A stretch of 64,000 bases of DNA from Paraburkholderia sartisoli (lineage in GTDB: Bacteria > Pseudomonadota > Gammaproteobacteria > Burkholderiales > Burkholderiaceae): positions 248,001 to 312,000 of the forward strand of contig NZ_FNRQ01000001.1 in the NCBI RefSeq assembly GCF_900107685.1, given 5' to 3'. Of this stretch, positions 1-11,340 are shown in pieces (positions within the stretch are counted from its first letter, which is position 1; the number at the start of each line of letters is the position of its first letter). Made by a program: the position numbers and the translations under genes. The notes under the pieces were generated by a model. It made no database searches, was not told the origin of the DNA, and was given only the letters and a program-made list of their open reading frames with translations.

Positions 1-346
1 CCGACGCGCCGCCACGGCCGCCGAGCATCTGCATCTGTTCAGCGACGATTTCCGTCGAGTAACGGTCGGTGCCGTCCTGCGCCTGCCACTTGCGCGTGCG
101 GATGCGGCCTTCGATATACACCGACGAGCCTTTCTTCAGGTATTCGTTGACGATTTCAGCGAGCCGGCCGAAGAACGACACGCGGTGCCATTCGGTCGAT
201 TCCTTCATTTCGCCCGACGTCTTGTCCTTGTAGCGATCGGTCGTGGCGAGCCGGATATTCGCCACGGCGTCGCCGCTCGGCAGATAACGGACCTCGGGAT
301 CGGCTCCGAGATTGCCGACGAGAATGACCTTGTTCACGGATGCCAT
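1..346 (-). CDS. ssb: Single-stranded DNA-binding protein SSB (3' end outside the window)
   Basis: The visible N-terminal 115 residues begin [14 protein letters not shown] and contain the OB-fold signature of bacterial SSB, including [32 protein letters not shown] and [22 protein letters not shown] coats single-stranded DNA in replication, recombination and repair and recruits partners through an acidic C-terminal tip, which lies outside the window. The ATG at 346 is preceded by an AGGAG ribosome binding site. The gene is followed upstream by an MFS gene on the same strand and then by divergent uvrA, so ssb and uvrA are near neighbours, as in many proteobacteria. The identity is certain; only the C-terminus cannot be judged. 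Confidence 0.96.
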   Translation of the reverse strand, partial: MASVNKVILVGNLGADPEVRYLPSGDAVANIRLATTDRYKDKTSGEMKESTEWHRVSFFGRLAEIVNEYLKKGSSVYIEGRIRTRKWQAQDGTDRYSTEIVAEQMQMLGGRGGAS

Positions 347-457
347 GCGTTTCTCCTGTTGATTCCGTTGCGGGCGGCCGGCAATGCGCGGTTTCGTGCT
401 GCGACCCCCTGGGCCGGAGATCGAAGCCGCGCCGCAGCCGTCCGCCGATAAGTTCTG

Positions 458-1645
458 TTACGCCCTGCGCGGCGGCTGCTTCATGTTTGCGGCGATTATA
501 AGCCAGCAAAACACGAGTCCCGAGCAGGCAAAAAACACGGCGCTCTGGCCGTCCACTTTCAGCAGCCATCCGCCGATCACGCCGCCCATTGCCAGCCCGA
601 TCGACTGCGTGGTGTTGTACACGCCGGCAGCCGCGCCCTTGCGTGTTCCGGGTGCAAGTTTCGACACGAGCGAAGGTTGCGACGCCTCCAGCACGTTAAA
701 GCCAAGGAAGTAGACGAAAAGAATCGCCGCGACAGACAGAATGGTATGGGGTGCGAGGCCGAGCAACAACTGGCCGATCAGGATAAGCGCAATCGCGCCC
801 AGCAGCACCGCCTTCATCTTGCCGCGCTTTTCGGCCGCGATGATCGCCGGCACCATCATGACGAAGGCGAGCCCCATCACCGGCAGATACACCTTCCAGT
901 GCGACGCGACCGGCAGGCCGCCCGCTTCCAGGATGCGCGGCACGACGAGAAAGAGCGCTGTCTGTGTGGCGTGCAGCACGAGCACGCCGAAGTTCAGGCG
1001 CAGCAATTCGACGTTGTGCAGCACTTCGGCGAACGGTGCGCGCACGTGGACCGGCTTCGGCGCATCCGGCACGATCCACAGCACGACGCCGACCGCGAGA
1101 ATCGAGAACACGCCGACGAGCGCGAAGAGGCCGCTCATGCCGACCCACTCGAACACGATTGGCGCGCCGACGATCGCCACGGCGAACGACACGCCAATGC
1201 TGCCACCCACCATCGCCATGGCCTTCGTGCGGTGTTCCTCGGCGGTCAGGTCCGCGATGAACGCGATCACCGCCGACGACACGGCGCCCATGCCCTGGAT
1301 CACCCGTCCGACGATGATCCACGTCATGTCGTGCGCGCCCGCCGCGACGAAACTGCCCAGCGCGAAAATCAGCAGGCCTGTCGCGATGACGGGCTTGCGG
1401 CCGATCTTGTCGGAAATCCAGCCGTAGAAAATATAGAGCAGCGACTGCGTGACGCCGTATGCGCCGAGCGCGATGCCGACGAGCAGCACGTTGTCGCCGC
1501 CCGGAATCGTTTTCGCGTAGATCGAAAACACCGGCATGATCATGAAGAGGCCGAGCATGCGCAACGCGAAAATCGCAGCGAGTGACACGGTCGCGCGCAG
1601 TTCAGGCGCGCTCATGCGTGAAGATGTTGCGGATGGATTGGACAT
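458..1645 (-). CDS. MFS transporter, YajR-like
   Basis: A 395-residue, 12-helix major facilitator protein. Helix 1 begins LRMLGLFMIMPVFSIYA. It carries the MFS loop signature around GWISDKIGRKPVI and an ADLTAEEHRTKAMA loop that closely resembles E. coli YajR, a putative proton-driven drug exporter. The protein stops after helix 12 (MKQPPRRA) and lacks the C-terminal ferredoxin-like YAM domain of YajR. An in-frame extension reaches 2035, but it is low-complexity and lies across the uvrA start region, so I place the start at the ATG at 1645 (MSNPSATSSRMSAPEL). It lies between ssb and uvrA, and its substrate is unknown. Confidence 0.88.
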   Translation of the reverse strand: MSNPSATSSRMSAPELRATVSLAAIFALRMLGLFMIMPVFSIYAKTIPGGDNVLLVGIALGAYGVTQSLLYIFYGWISDKIGRKPVIATGLLIFALGSFVAAGAHDMTWIIVGRVIQGMGAVSSAVIAFIADLTAEEHRTKAMAMVGGSIGVSFAVAIVGAPIVFEWVGMSGLFALVGVFSILAVGVVLWIVPDAPKPVHVRAPFAEVLHNVELLRLNFGVLVLHATQTALFLVVPRILEAGGLPVASHWKVYLPVMGLAFVMMVPAIIAAEKRGKMKAVLLGAIALILIGQLLLGLAPHTILSVAAILFVYFLGFNVLEASQPSLVSKLAPGTRKGAAAGVYNTTQSIGLAMGGVIGGWLLKVDGQSAVFFACSGLVFCWLIIAANMKQPPRRA

Positions 1646-1888
1646 CGGAAGCGATATTCGAGTGATCGGGGCGGCTAACCGCGGGGCAGCTGTGCGCGAT
1701 GCGTTCAGCCCGGCGGTGTACCGCGCGCGACAGTCGGCATGCGGCACGGTGCGTTGCCCGGTGGCCCGCTGCTGGCTTGCTGTCGCGGCAAACGTCCCCA
1801 TCTGAAGGGCCTGAAGCCCGCCCGCCGCGGCGCCCGACCGTGGCACGACAACCCCTGCTCTGCGCCTTGCGGGCGTTGTCAGGAAGCC

Positions 1889-1918
1889 GTAACGACGGTC
1901 TGGAAAAGTCGTTATAGT
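1889..1918 (+). promoter_or_regulatory. Possible uvrA promoter (-10 TATAGT)
   Basis: The 318-bp gap between the MFS start and uvrA holds no gene. The best sigma-70-like element is TATAGT at 1913-1918, about 45 bp upstream of the uvrA start, with only a weak -35 (TAACGA) at a 17-bp distance. I see no CTGT-N8-ACAG LexA box in the gap. This is a weak call. Confidence 0.25.
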
Positions 1919-1963
1919 AGCAGGTTTAGCCCCCTCTCTTTCCGCCAGGTCATGGAATAACGC

Positions 1964-4840
<2,877 letters not shown>

Positions 4841-4872
4841 AACTGCGTCACCAGGTTGGGGACGGGAGAGTC

Positions 4873-5958
4873 ATGACGAAGCGAAACCAGGCACCTGACG
4901 ACAGGCACGTGCAGGATCTGCGCCCTCGCCCGGTGAGGCTGACGAGCGACATGAGTCTGCCGAAGCTCTCCGCCGTCGAGATCGGCAGCTATATCGTGGC
5001 GCTGCTCGGGATGTGGGCGGTATTGCAGTTGCACCTGCTCGGTGCGCTCCTCGCGGGCATGCTCGTCTACCAGCTTGTACACACGATCGCGCCGCTGATC
5101 GAAAAACGGGTGTCGAGCCACTGGGCGCGCTGGATCTCGGTGGTGCTGCTGTCGGCGGTGATCGTCGGCGGCTTGACGGGCGTGACGATCGGCATCATCG
5201 AGCACTTCGAGCAGGACGTGCCTAGCGTGCAGAAGCTGCTCGAACAGATGATGCAGCTGGTCGACCAGGCGCGCGGGCGTATTCCGTCTTCCATTGCCGC
5301 GTATCTGCCGGTCGACGCCGAGCAGATGAAGTCGAAGGCGTCGATGCTGATGCACGAGCACGCGAGCATGCTGCAGCAGGGCGGCAAGAGCGTGGCGCGG
5401 GTTTTTGGGCACGTCGTGATCGGCATGATCATCGGCGCGATCATCGCCGTCGGCGCGACGCGTCAGATGCAGCGGCTGCCGCTTTCGACGGCGTTCGTCA
5501 CGCGCGTGGCGCGGTTTGCCGATGCGTTCCGGCGCATCGTCTTTGCGCAGATCAAGATTTCCGCGATCAACGCGACGTTCACCGGCATTTTCCTTCTGCT
5601 GGTCCTGCCGCTTTTTCACCAGCGGTTGCCGCTGTCGAAAACGCTCGTGATGGTGACGTTCATCGTCGGCCTGCTGCCGGTGATCGGCAACCTGATTTCC
5701 AATACGCTGATCGTCGCGATCGCGCTGTCGGTCAGTTTTCCCGCGGCGGTGATGTCGCTGGTGTTCCTCGTGCTGATCCACAAGCTCGAATACTTTCTCA
5801 ACGCGCGGATCGTCGGTGGACAGATCGAGGCGCGGGCGTGGGAACTGCTGGTGGCGATGCTCGTGATGGAAGCCGCGTTTGGCATTCCCGGCGTGATCGC
5901 GGCGCCTGTCTTCTACGCGTATATCAAGCGCGAGCTGATTTACCTGCGGCTGGTTTGA
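4873..5958 (+). CDS. AI-2E family transporter (PerM-type membrane protein)
   Basis: A 361-residue inner-membrane protein of the AI-2E/PerM family (PF01594). It has a 35-residue soluble N-terminus, hydrophobic helices near 38-70 and 95-115, a soluble central loop, and then the family core of tightly packed helices from about 178. That core includes ISAINATFTGIFLLLVLPLF, TFIVGLLPVIGNLISNT and the glycine-rich FGIPGVIAAPVFYAYIK near the end. Some members are exporters or Na+/H+ antiporters; the substrate here is unknown. The ATG at 4873 has a GGGAG site and lies 32 bp after uvrA, so co-transcription is plausible. Confidence 0.88.
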   Translation: MTKRNQAPDDRHVQDLRPRPVRLTSDMSLPKLSAVEIGSYIVALLGMWAVLQLHLLGALLAGMLVYQLVHTIAPLIEKRVSSHWARWISVVLLSAVIVGGLTGVTIGIIEHFEQDVPSVQKLLEQMMQLVDQARGRIPSSIAAYLPVDAEQMKSKASMLMHEHASMLQQGGKSVARVFGHVVIGMIIGAIIAVGATRQMQRLPLSTAFVTRVARFADAFRRIVFAQIKISAINATFTGIFLLLVLPLFHQRLPLSKTLVMVTFIVGLLPVIGNLISNTLIVAIALSVSFPAAVMSLVFLVLIHKLEYFLNARIVGGQIEARAWELLVAMLVMEAAFGIPGVIAAPVFYAYIKRELIYLRLV

Positions 5959-6036
5959 GCTGCCTTGCGCTATCCGTCACGATCCATCGCCATGGCATGG
6001 ATCTTTGACATATAGCGGAAACACATGGGAGTTGCC

Positions 6037-6552
6037 ATGTTGCTGAAAGATCATTTCGATACGTTCGCGCACTACAACGCCTGGGCCAACGCACGGCTTT
6101 ATCACGCGGTCAGCCTGTTGAGCGACGTCGATTACCGTGCCGATCGCGGCGCGTTCTTTCATTCGATACACGGCACGCTGAATCATCTGCTCGTCACCGA
6201 CCGCGTCTGGATGCACCGGTTCACGTCGGAAGGCGACGCGCCCGACAGACTCGACGCCATCCTGTACGAGCACTTCGACGATCTGCGTCGCGCACGCGAT
6301 CTTGAAGACACGCGCATCACGGCGTACGTGACGTCGCTCGACGAAACCGCGCTCGACAGCATCATCACCTATCGAAGAGTGTCGTCACCGGAGGTGAAGA
6401 CGCAGGCGCTCGCGCCCGGTCTTGCGCACTGGTTCAATCATCAGACTCATCATCGCGCGCAGGTCCACACGATGCTCACCGGACTCACCGGCGTCGCACC
6501 CGAACTGGACCTGCTGATATTTCAGCGGATGTGGGCGGAAAGGCCTAGATGA
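6037..6552 (+). CDS. DinB family metal-binding four-helix protein
   Basis: A 171-residue DinB/YfiT-like protein. The DinB fold is a four-helix bundle binding a divalent metal through three histidines. Candidate ligands are the His in IHGTLNHLLVTDRVW and two in the C-terminal HWFNHQTHHRAQVHTML. Members act as thiol-dependent transferases or are of unknown function. I chose the ATG at 6037 (MLLKDHFDTFAHYNAWAN) because GGGAG lies 5 bases upstream; an ATG at 6025 adds four residues with a poorer site. Its 3' end overlaps the convergent small gene at 6545 by 8 bp. Despite the family name there is no evidence for DNA-damage induction here. Confidence 0.85.
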   Translation: MLLKDHFDTFAHYNAWANARLYHAVSLLSDVDYRADRGAFFHSIHGTLNHLLVTDRVWMHRFTSEGDAPDRLDAILYEHFDDLRRARDLEDTRITAYVTSLDETALDSIITYRRVSSPEVKTQALAPGLAHWFNHQTHHRAQVHTMLTGLTGVAPELDLLIFQRMWAERPR

Positions 6553-6784
6553 AGTGAAGCCGTGGAATATCGGCTGCCGGCGGGAATACGCACCAGCAAC
6601 CATCAGGATGCCGGAAGAAAAACAGTGCGCGGGTGCCGGCGGGTAAGGATGTCTCTACACACACGTAACGTTTGCCGTTGCGCGCGGCGCGACTAAAGCG
6701 GGTGACGTGCAGCGGAATCGACGGGGAGGGCGCGAGCCATTTCTCGATCTGCCCGCGCAGCGACTGTTCACTGGAATTTTTCAT
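6545..6784 (-). CDS. Small hypothetical protein (79 aa)
   Basis: A 79-residue unrecognised protein starting MKNSSEQSLRGQIEKWLAP. It has basic and aromatic segments (HVTRFSRAARNGKRYVCVET, RALFFFRHPDGCWCVFPPA) and two cysteines in CWC context, with no signal peptide or membrane helix. The start at 6784 has GGAG 7 bases upstream. An in-frame extension to 6925 overlaps the next upstream small gene and has no ribosome binding site. The start lies inside the 3' end of the gene at 6768-6977 (17-bp overlap), which suggests a two-gene transcript. Burkholderiales genomes often carry short proteins of this style, but I assign no function. Confidence 0.6.
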   Translation of the reverse strand: MKNSSEQSLRGQIEKWLAPSPSIPLHVTRFSRAARNGKRYVCVETSLPAGTRALFFFRHPDGCWCVFPPAADIPRLHFI

Positions 6785-6977
6785 GTCGGGCTCCAGCGAA
6801 CACTTCCCGCCGCGAATCCACCGCATCTTCGGCGTGCCCTGACGGCGCCGGGTCTTCTTCGTTCTGGATGCGCTCCAGTTCACGGCTGGCGGCGGCTGCC
6901 CGAAGCATCCGGCAATCAGCCGCATGCCGGATGTCGGAAAGCAGTCGAACCAGTTGACGCGCTGTTCTGCGTTTCAT
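6768..6977 (-). CDS. Small hypothetical protein (69 aa)
   Basis: A 69-residue, highly charged and probably helical protein: MKRRTARQLVRLLSDIRHAA followed by an Arg/Glu-rich middle and an acidic, Pro-containing tail. The start at 6977 is supported by a strong GGGGAGG Shine-Dalgarno sequence 6 bases upstream. It overlaps the downstream 79-aa gene by 17 bp in another frame. I recognise no family. The good ribosome binding site and the tandem arrangement are the main reasons to think it is translated. Confidence 0.5.
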   Translation of the reverse strand: MKRRTARQLVRLLSDIRHAADCRMLRAAAASRELERIQNEEDPAPSGHAEDAVDSRREVFAGARHEKFQ

Positions 6978-7356
6978 TTCACACCTCCCCGCACTGCACA
7001 CCAAACTTGATAAAGCACTTTAACTATAGGATCGAAAAGGCCGCCACTGCTAGTGTTTGGTTAAATAGCAACAGCTGGACTCGAAACGGACACGGTGTGT
7101 ACAGCCCCGCGCACCTTCACTGTGCGGCGAGGGTGCATTGCAGTCTGTACGTTGGCGAGCGCAAGGCGCGCGCGACCGACTGCTGTTTTTGAGTGCTGAA
7201 CACGTGAAAACCTGCATGTCGTTCCCGAATCGATGGGCCCATGGTTCTTCGATAAAAGCATGTTTCGTTCCAGTTGCCCGAAAGTCATGGATATCGATTT
7301 TTCGGCACCCGGCAATCCGGTGACGAACCTTATCGCGCGAGGACCGATCGCGTGGA
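6978..7356. other. Intergenic stretch without recognisable gene
   Basis: About 380 bp between the start of the small gene at 6977 and the 3' end of the DUF4239 gene. It is less GC-rich at 7000-7080. Short frames here have no ribosome binding site or family features. I see no terminator, tRNA or repeat. Confidence 0.5.
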
Positions 7357-8154
7357 TCACGACAACAGATGCGCGAGCGCATCGCGCATGGGCTGGCTGG
7401 GAACGACGATCGGCCCGGTGAACGGCGTATCCAGATCGACGATGCCGTAAATCGCCGATGCAATCGATAGCGCGCCGAGCGTGATCGTCACCAGCGCGAG
7501 CGCGTTACGCGGCGCGATCAGTCCGAAGCTCAGAAAGATCACCGACAGCCAGAACGTGAGCGTCAGGAAGAACGGATCGGAAATCGAGCTGTGCGATTCC
7601 TCGATCAGTTTCCAGCGCGCGTTGCTGAGGACGGTGAACCGGTCGAGCGCTTCGGACGCCAGCGTCCGATGGGCCGCGTCGGACGGATTCAGGCCGCGTA
7701 TCTCGCTTTCAGCCAGGTCGAGCATGTGGCCGAGCCGGCGGTTCTCCAGGTTCCGCGGATCGTGCGGGAAGTTCTTCTGGTAGTAGTCGCCGGGCGGCGG
7801 CGTTTCCTCCGGCCAGGTCGTCGCGATCGCTTCGGCTGTGTAGGCGCGCAGCAGCGCGCGTGCCTTCGTTGCGTCCGGACCGTAGTCGCGCAGCTTGACG
7901 TCGAGCTGGATCAGATCGGCGGCGTAGGCGCGAAAGTCGTTCGCGACGGTGTCGAAACTGGTTTTCGCCGATGCCGTCATCAGCCCCAATACCAGTGCGG
8001 CGAACGTGACCAGCATGCCGATCACGAGCTGGATCAGCTGCACGGTTTCATGCGCCTTGTGCTCTTCCGGCAGCAACGGCCGCACCAGCACCCCGCCCCC
8101 TGTCGCGACCAGAAGCACGACGAACACCACCAGCCCCGACTCGACTTCGGTCAT
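7357..8154 (-). CDS. DUF4239 / bestrophin-like membrane protein
   Basis: A 265-residue integral membrane protein. Helices are predicted near residues 6-24 ([18 protein letters not shown]), 40-62 ([20 protein letters not shown]), 185-207 ([20 protein letters not shown]) and 211-235. A soluble, mostly helical domain of about 120 residues sits between pairs two and three. This two-plus-two layout, with [20 protein letters not shown] after helix 2, is typical of DUF4239 proteins, which are distantly bestrophin-like; the function is unknown. The start at 8154 (MTEVESG) has GGGAG 9 bases upstream, and a long in-frame upstream extension is non-hydrophobic and unlikely. It is divergent from the chemoreceptor gene. 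Confidence 0.8.
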   Translation of the reverse strand: MTEVESGLVVFVVLLVATGGGVLVRPLLPEEHKAHETVQLIQLVIGMLVTFAALVLGLMTASAKTSFDTVANDFRAYAADLIQLDVKLRDYGPDATKARALLRAYTAEAIATTWPEETPPPGDYYQKNFPHDPRNLENRRLGHMLDLAESEIRGLNPSDAAHRTLASEALDRFTVLSNARWKLIEESHSSISDPFFLTLTFWLSVIFLSFGLIAPRNALALVTITLGALSIASAIYGIVDLDTPFTGPIVVPSQPMRDALAHLLS

Positions 8155-8251
8155 ATCGCGATGCTCCCGTAATTGCAGCTTCGCTACTCTCCGCCAAGCC
8201 GCCCCGGCAGGCAATGCTGGACATCCCGGTCGGTGCGCCATCGTCGATTCG

Positions 8252-8302
8252 TGGCCTGGCGAAGCAGCGTCGCGCACGCGTCGGTGCTGCTTCGCCAGGC
8301 CA
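8252..8302. repeat. 17-bp perfect inverted repeat in an intergenic region
   Basis: The arms TGGCCTGGCGAAGCAGC (8252-8268) and their exact reverse complement (8286-8302) flank a 17-base loop. The repeat lies in the 476-bp gap between the DUF4239 gene and the chemoreceptor gene, about 330 bp upstream of the latter. There is no T-run, so it is not a classical terminator. No coding frame here looks real; the rest of the gap shows nothing else I can name. Confidence 0.8.
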
Positions 8303-8630
8303 TCTACGGCGGGCTGACGGTGTGGACGTTCTGGTACCGGATCCAGAAGGAACCCGAAGCGTCGTCCCACACGATGGCGGAATGAGCGGCGGCGAGCCGT
8401 TGCCCTGCACCACACTCTCAGCCGCTACTTCCGGAATATTGCGCCGCGTCAACGTCGACACGCGTGCGGCGCACTCGCGCCATCAAGTTTTCGGCAGCCA
8501 GGCCGTCAACCAGATATGTTGCGTCCGCTTAAACGGATGGAGCACAGCGGCCGGGATACAGCGAACACGCGGGAGTCCAGCCGTACAAGAGGCACCGGAC
8601 CCACCGGGGCTGCATCACGGAGAACACTGT

Positions 8631-10274
8631 ATGTTGAAGAATTTGTCGATTCGCGCGTACCTGAGCCTGATGATTGCCTTTTTCGGAGTCGTCCTGCTCG
8701 TCGGTGCGGCGGCCGGTCTGTTGTCGCTGCGCGCCAGCAACGAATCGCTGCAACAGATGTACACGGTCGATACCCCGGCGGTCGCGGATCTGGAAGGCAG
8801 CGCCGGCCAGTTGCTGCGCCTGCGCCTCGCGCTCGCGACCTATGCGTCGCTCGTCGACCTGAACGACCAGGCCGGCGCCGACGCCGTGCTCAAGCGCTTT
8901 GATCAGTATCAGAAATCATCGAACGAGCGTCTCGCCCATTATCTGGGTAACGCGGGCACCGGCGCCGAAGAGCAGCGCCTCATCAAGGACATGCAGGACA
9001 AGCGCGACACGTTCCTGCACGAAGGTGTCGAACCTGCGCTGGCCGCGCTGAAAGCCGGCGACAGAACCGCTTTCCAGCAGGTCCAGGCGCACAAGCTGCC
9101 GTCGCTCTACAGCAGCTTCGAGAAGTCGATGCTCGCGCTGGAGAAGCTGCAGCTGGATCACGGCGAGCAGCGCTACGGCGACGCACAGGTTCGCTTCAAC
9201 GCCGTGAGCGTGGCGGTCGCGGTCGGCATGGTGGTGTCGCTTCTGCTCGCGTGGCTGGGCCGCGTGGCGATGGTGCGCGCGATCGTGCATCCGGTGAACG
9301 CGACGATCGCGCAGTTCCAGCGCATCGCGAGCGGTGACCTGAGCGGTCGCGTCGCGATTACCGGCGACAACGAAATGGGTCAGCTCGCCGCCGCATTGCG
9401 CAAGATGCAGGAATCGCTGATCGAGACCGTGAACACGGTGCGCGGCGGGACGGAATCGATCGACACCGGCGTGAGCGAGATCGCTTCGGGCAACGCCGAT
9501 CTGTCGCAGCGCACGGAAGAACAGGCGGCTTCGCTCGAGGAAACCGCGGCGAGCATCGAGCAGCTTACGTCGACGGTCAAGCAGACGGCCGAGAACGCGA
9601 AGCAGGCCAGTTCGCTCGCGCACGGCGCCTCGAGTCTCGCCGCTCAGGGCGGCGAACTCACGCAGCAGGTGGTGGGCACGATGAATCACATCGTCAGCGA
9701 TTCGCGCAAGATCGGCGACATCATCGGCGTGATCGAAGGCATCGCGTTCCAGACCAACATTCTCGCGCTCAACGCGGCCGTCGAGGCGGCGCGTGCCGGC
9801 GAACAGGGCCGCGGCTTCGCCGTGGTCGCGAGCGAAGTGCGCTCGCTCGCGCAGCGCAGCGCCGGCGCCGCGAAGGAGATCAAGGGCTTGATCGGCGAAT
9901 CGACGGCGCGTGTCGAAGCGGGCGCGGATCTGGTCGAGCGCTCGGGCTCGACGATGACGGAAATCGTCGACGCCATCACGCGCGTGAGCGCCATCATGAG
10001 CGAGATCGCGGCGGCTGCGCTGGAGCAGAGCACGGGTATCGATCAGGTGAATCTCGCCGTCGCGCAGATGGACGAGGTGACGCAGCAAAACGCGGCGCTC
10101 GTCGAACAGGCTGCCGCCGCGGCGAGTTCGCTCGAAGACCAGGCGCGGCGTCTGACGGCCGCGGTCGCGGTGTTCCATACGGGCACGGGCACACAGGCTT
10201 CCCTGAAGGCACGCACCGAGCAGCGCCCGGCCAGCGCGCCAGCGGCCGTGTTGCAGGAGCCAGTGGCAATCTGA
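8631..10274 (+). CDS. Methyl-accepting chemotaxis protein (Tar-like sensor domain)
   Basis: A 547-residue transmembrane chemoreceptor. TM1 is near 12-32 ([20 protein letters not shown]), followed by a periplasmic four-helix-type domain to about 190. TM2 is near 191-211 ([15 protein letters not shown]), then a HAMP domain ([21 protein letters not shown]). The cytoplasmic signalling hairpin includes the conserved tip [20 protein letters not shown] and [20 protein letters not shown]. It relays ligand binding to CheW/CheA. No C-terminal NWETF-type CheR tether is present; the tail is QEPVAI. The ATG at 8631 follows GGAG and starts directly before TM1; the in-frame upstream extension from 8214 is not membrane-like. 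The gene stands alone and is followed by a strong terminator. Confidence 0.93.
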   Translation: MLKNLSIRAYLSLMIAFFGVVLLVGAAAGLLSLRASNESLQQMYTVDTPAVADLEGSAGQLLRLRLALATYASLVDLNDQAGADAVLKRFDQYQKSSNERLAHYLGNAGTGAEEQRLIKDMQDKRDTFLHEGVEPALAALKAGDRTAFQQVQAHKLPSLYSSFEKSMLALEKLQLDHGEQRYGDAQVRFNAVSVAVAVGMVVSLLLAWLGRVAMVRAIVHPVNATIAQFQRIASGDLSGRVAITGDNEMGQLAAALRKMQESLIETVNTVRGGTESIDTGVSEIASGNADLSQRTEEQAASLEETAASIEQLTSTVKQTAENAKQASSLAHGASSLAAQGGELTQQVVGTMNHIVSDSRKIGDIIGVIEGIAFQTNILALNAAVEAARAGEQGRGFAVVASEVRSLAQRSAGAAKEIKGLIGESTARVEAGADLVERSGSTMTEIVDAITRVSAIMSEIAAAALEQSTGIDQVNLAVAQMDEVTQQNAALVEQAAAAASSLEDQARRLTAAVAVFHTGTGTQASLKARTEQRPASAPAAVLQEPVAI

Positions 10275-10314
10275 CCTCAGGTCCGGTCTGACCGAAACCT
10301 CTGGTTTCGAAGTG

Positions 10315-10353
10315 AAAGCGACGCCCGCGTCTTCGCGGCGCGTCGCTTTTTTT
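10315..10353 (+). terminator. Rho-independent terminator of the chemoreceptor gene
   Basis: AAAGCGACGC pairs with GCGTCGCTTT around a short GC-rich loop and is followed by a run of T residues, 41 bp after the chemoreceptor stop. Confidence 0.8.
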
Positions 10354-10357
10354 CGAC

Positions 10358-11245
10358 TCAGCTGAAAAGGCGCTGTAACGCTGAGCGGGCGTTGGTGACG
10401 AGATCGTCCTCGCCGGTACGGCCCGGCAGCAGATGAAACTCCACCGTCGGCAACGCGGGAAGCCGCACCGAAGCGGAACACGCGACAAGCCCCGCGCCAA
10501 TCGACGACTCGTTCAGGCACGAGATGCCGAGCCCCGCCTTCAACGCGAGCAGCAGGCCTGCCACGCCGGACGCCGAGTGCGAGATCACATACGGCACGTC
10601 GCGTTCATCCAGCAGTTTCACGATGAAGCGCTGTAACTGGCAGCTGGATGGCAGCAGCACCAGCGGATAGGGCGTGGCGATACGCGGCTCCGCATCGGCC
10701 GACGTCACCCACACCAGTTTTTCGCGGCGGATGACCGAGCCTTTCTGGCGGCTGTTGCCGGCGGCGGCGCGTTTGCTTTCGGGCGTCACGAGGCGCAGCG
10801 ACAGGCCGATGTCAAAGTTAGCGCCGTCACCGGCACTGTCGATGACCGCGCTCGGCAGCACCGTCACGTGCAGGCGCAGACGCGGATGCTGTTCCGAGAA
10901 GCTCTTCAGCACGCCCGAGATTTCGTGCGGGCGGTAGTAGTCGGTGATCGCGATCCGCAGTTCGCCGTCGAGCGCGCGCCCTTGCATGTCCTCGAACGCC
11001 GCTTCGCTCATCGCGAGAATGCGGCGCGCGTGGTCGAGCAGCTTCGTGCCGGCGGGCGTCGCGGTGACGCCCTGTTTGCTGCGCACGAAGAGCGGCTGCC
11101 CCGCGCGCTCCTCGAGCTTTTTCACCTGTTCGCTGACCGACGACTGCGACAGGAACACCCGCTCCGCCGCCCCGGAAACGGTACCGGCTTCGGCCACGGC
11201 GACAAAAGTTCGAAGCTGCGCAAGATCGAATGCACGCTGGTTCAT
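10358..11245 (-). CDS. LysR family transcriptional regulator
   Basis: A 295-residue LysR-type regulator. The winged HTH is at residues 8-65 (AQLRTFVAVAEAGTVSGAAE, FLSQSSVSEQVKKLEERAG, LFVRSKQGVTATPAG), followed by a substrate-binding-like effector domain from about 90. It is transcribed divergently from the MFS gene at 11341 with a 95-bp shared promoter region containing two short dyads. The usual inference is that it controls that transporter in response to a transported or metabolised ligand. The effector is unknown. Confidence 0.9.
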   Translation of the reverse strand: MNQRAFDLAQLRTFVAVAEAGTVSGAAERVFLSQSSVSEQVKKLEERAGQPLFVRSKQGVTATPAGTKLLDHARRILAMSEAAFEDMQGRALDGELRIAITDYYRPHEISGVLKSFSEQHPRLRLHVTVLPSAVIDSAGDGANFDIGLSLRLVTPESKRAAAGNSRQKGSVIRREKLVWVTSADAEPRIATPYPLVLLPSSCQLQRFIVKLLDERDVPYVISHSASGVAGLLLALKAGLGISCLNESSIGAGLVACSASVRLPALPTVEFHLLPGRTGEDDLVTNARSALQRLFS

Positions 11246-11248
11246 GAT

Positions 11249-11261
11249 TCGGAATATCCGA
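11249..11261. promoter_or_regulatory. Short palindrome beside the lysR start (possible operator)
   Basis: TCGGA-ATA-TCCGA lies 3 bp upstream of the lysR start codon, within the divergent lysR/MFS promoter region. The position suits autorepression, but it is short. Confidence 0.35.
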
Positions 11262-11290
11262 TGAAAGTGATCTGATTTTCCCGCTTTTCC

Positions 11291-11305
11291 GATGGATAGT
11301 CCATC
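11291..11305. promoter_or_regulatory. Second dyad in the lysR/MFS divergent promoter
   Basis: GATGGA-TAG-TCCATC forms a 6-bp dyad with a 3-bp spacer, centred about 43 bp upstream of the MFS start. It could be the LysR activation site, although it lacks a clear T-N11-A core. Confidence 0.35.
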
Positions 11306-11340
11306 CGTACGATGGCGTCATCGAACCATCGGGAGCGCAT

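Noticed and set aside
1646..1963. LexA (SOS) box upstream of uvrA
   Set aside because: No CTGT-N8-ACAG-like sequence is present; the nearest CTG...CAG arrangement near 1900-1922 has wrong spacing and arms.
6025..6552. SOS-linked dinB (DNA polymerase IV)
   Set aside because: The protein is of the DinB four-helix metal-binding family, not the Y-family polymerase; the similarity is only in the name.
8252..8302. Integron attC site or insertion-sequence end pair
   Set aside because: A single simple stem without attC R/L box structure, and no integrase, transposase or target duplication nearby.
8214..8630. N-terminal extension of the chemoreceptor
   Set aside because: The in-frame upstream codons are low-complexity and contain the inverted repeat. 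The receptor begins properly at 8631 with a ribosome binding site and TM1.
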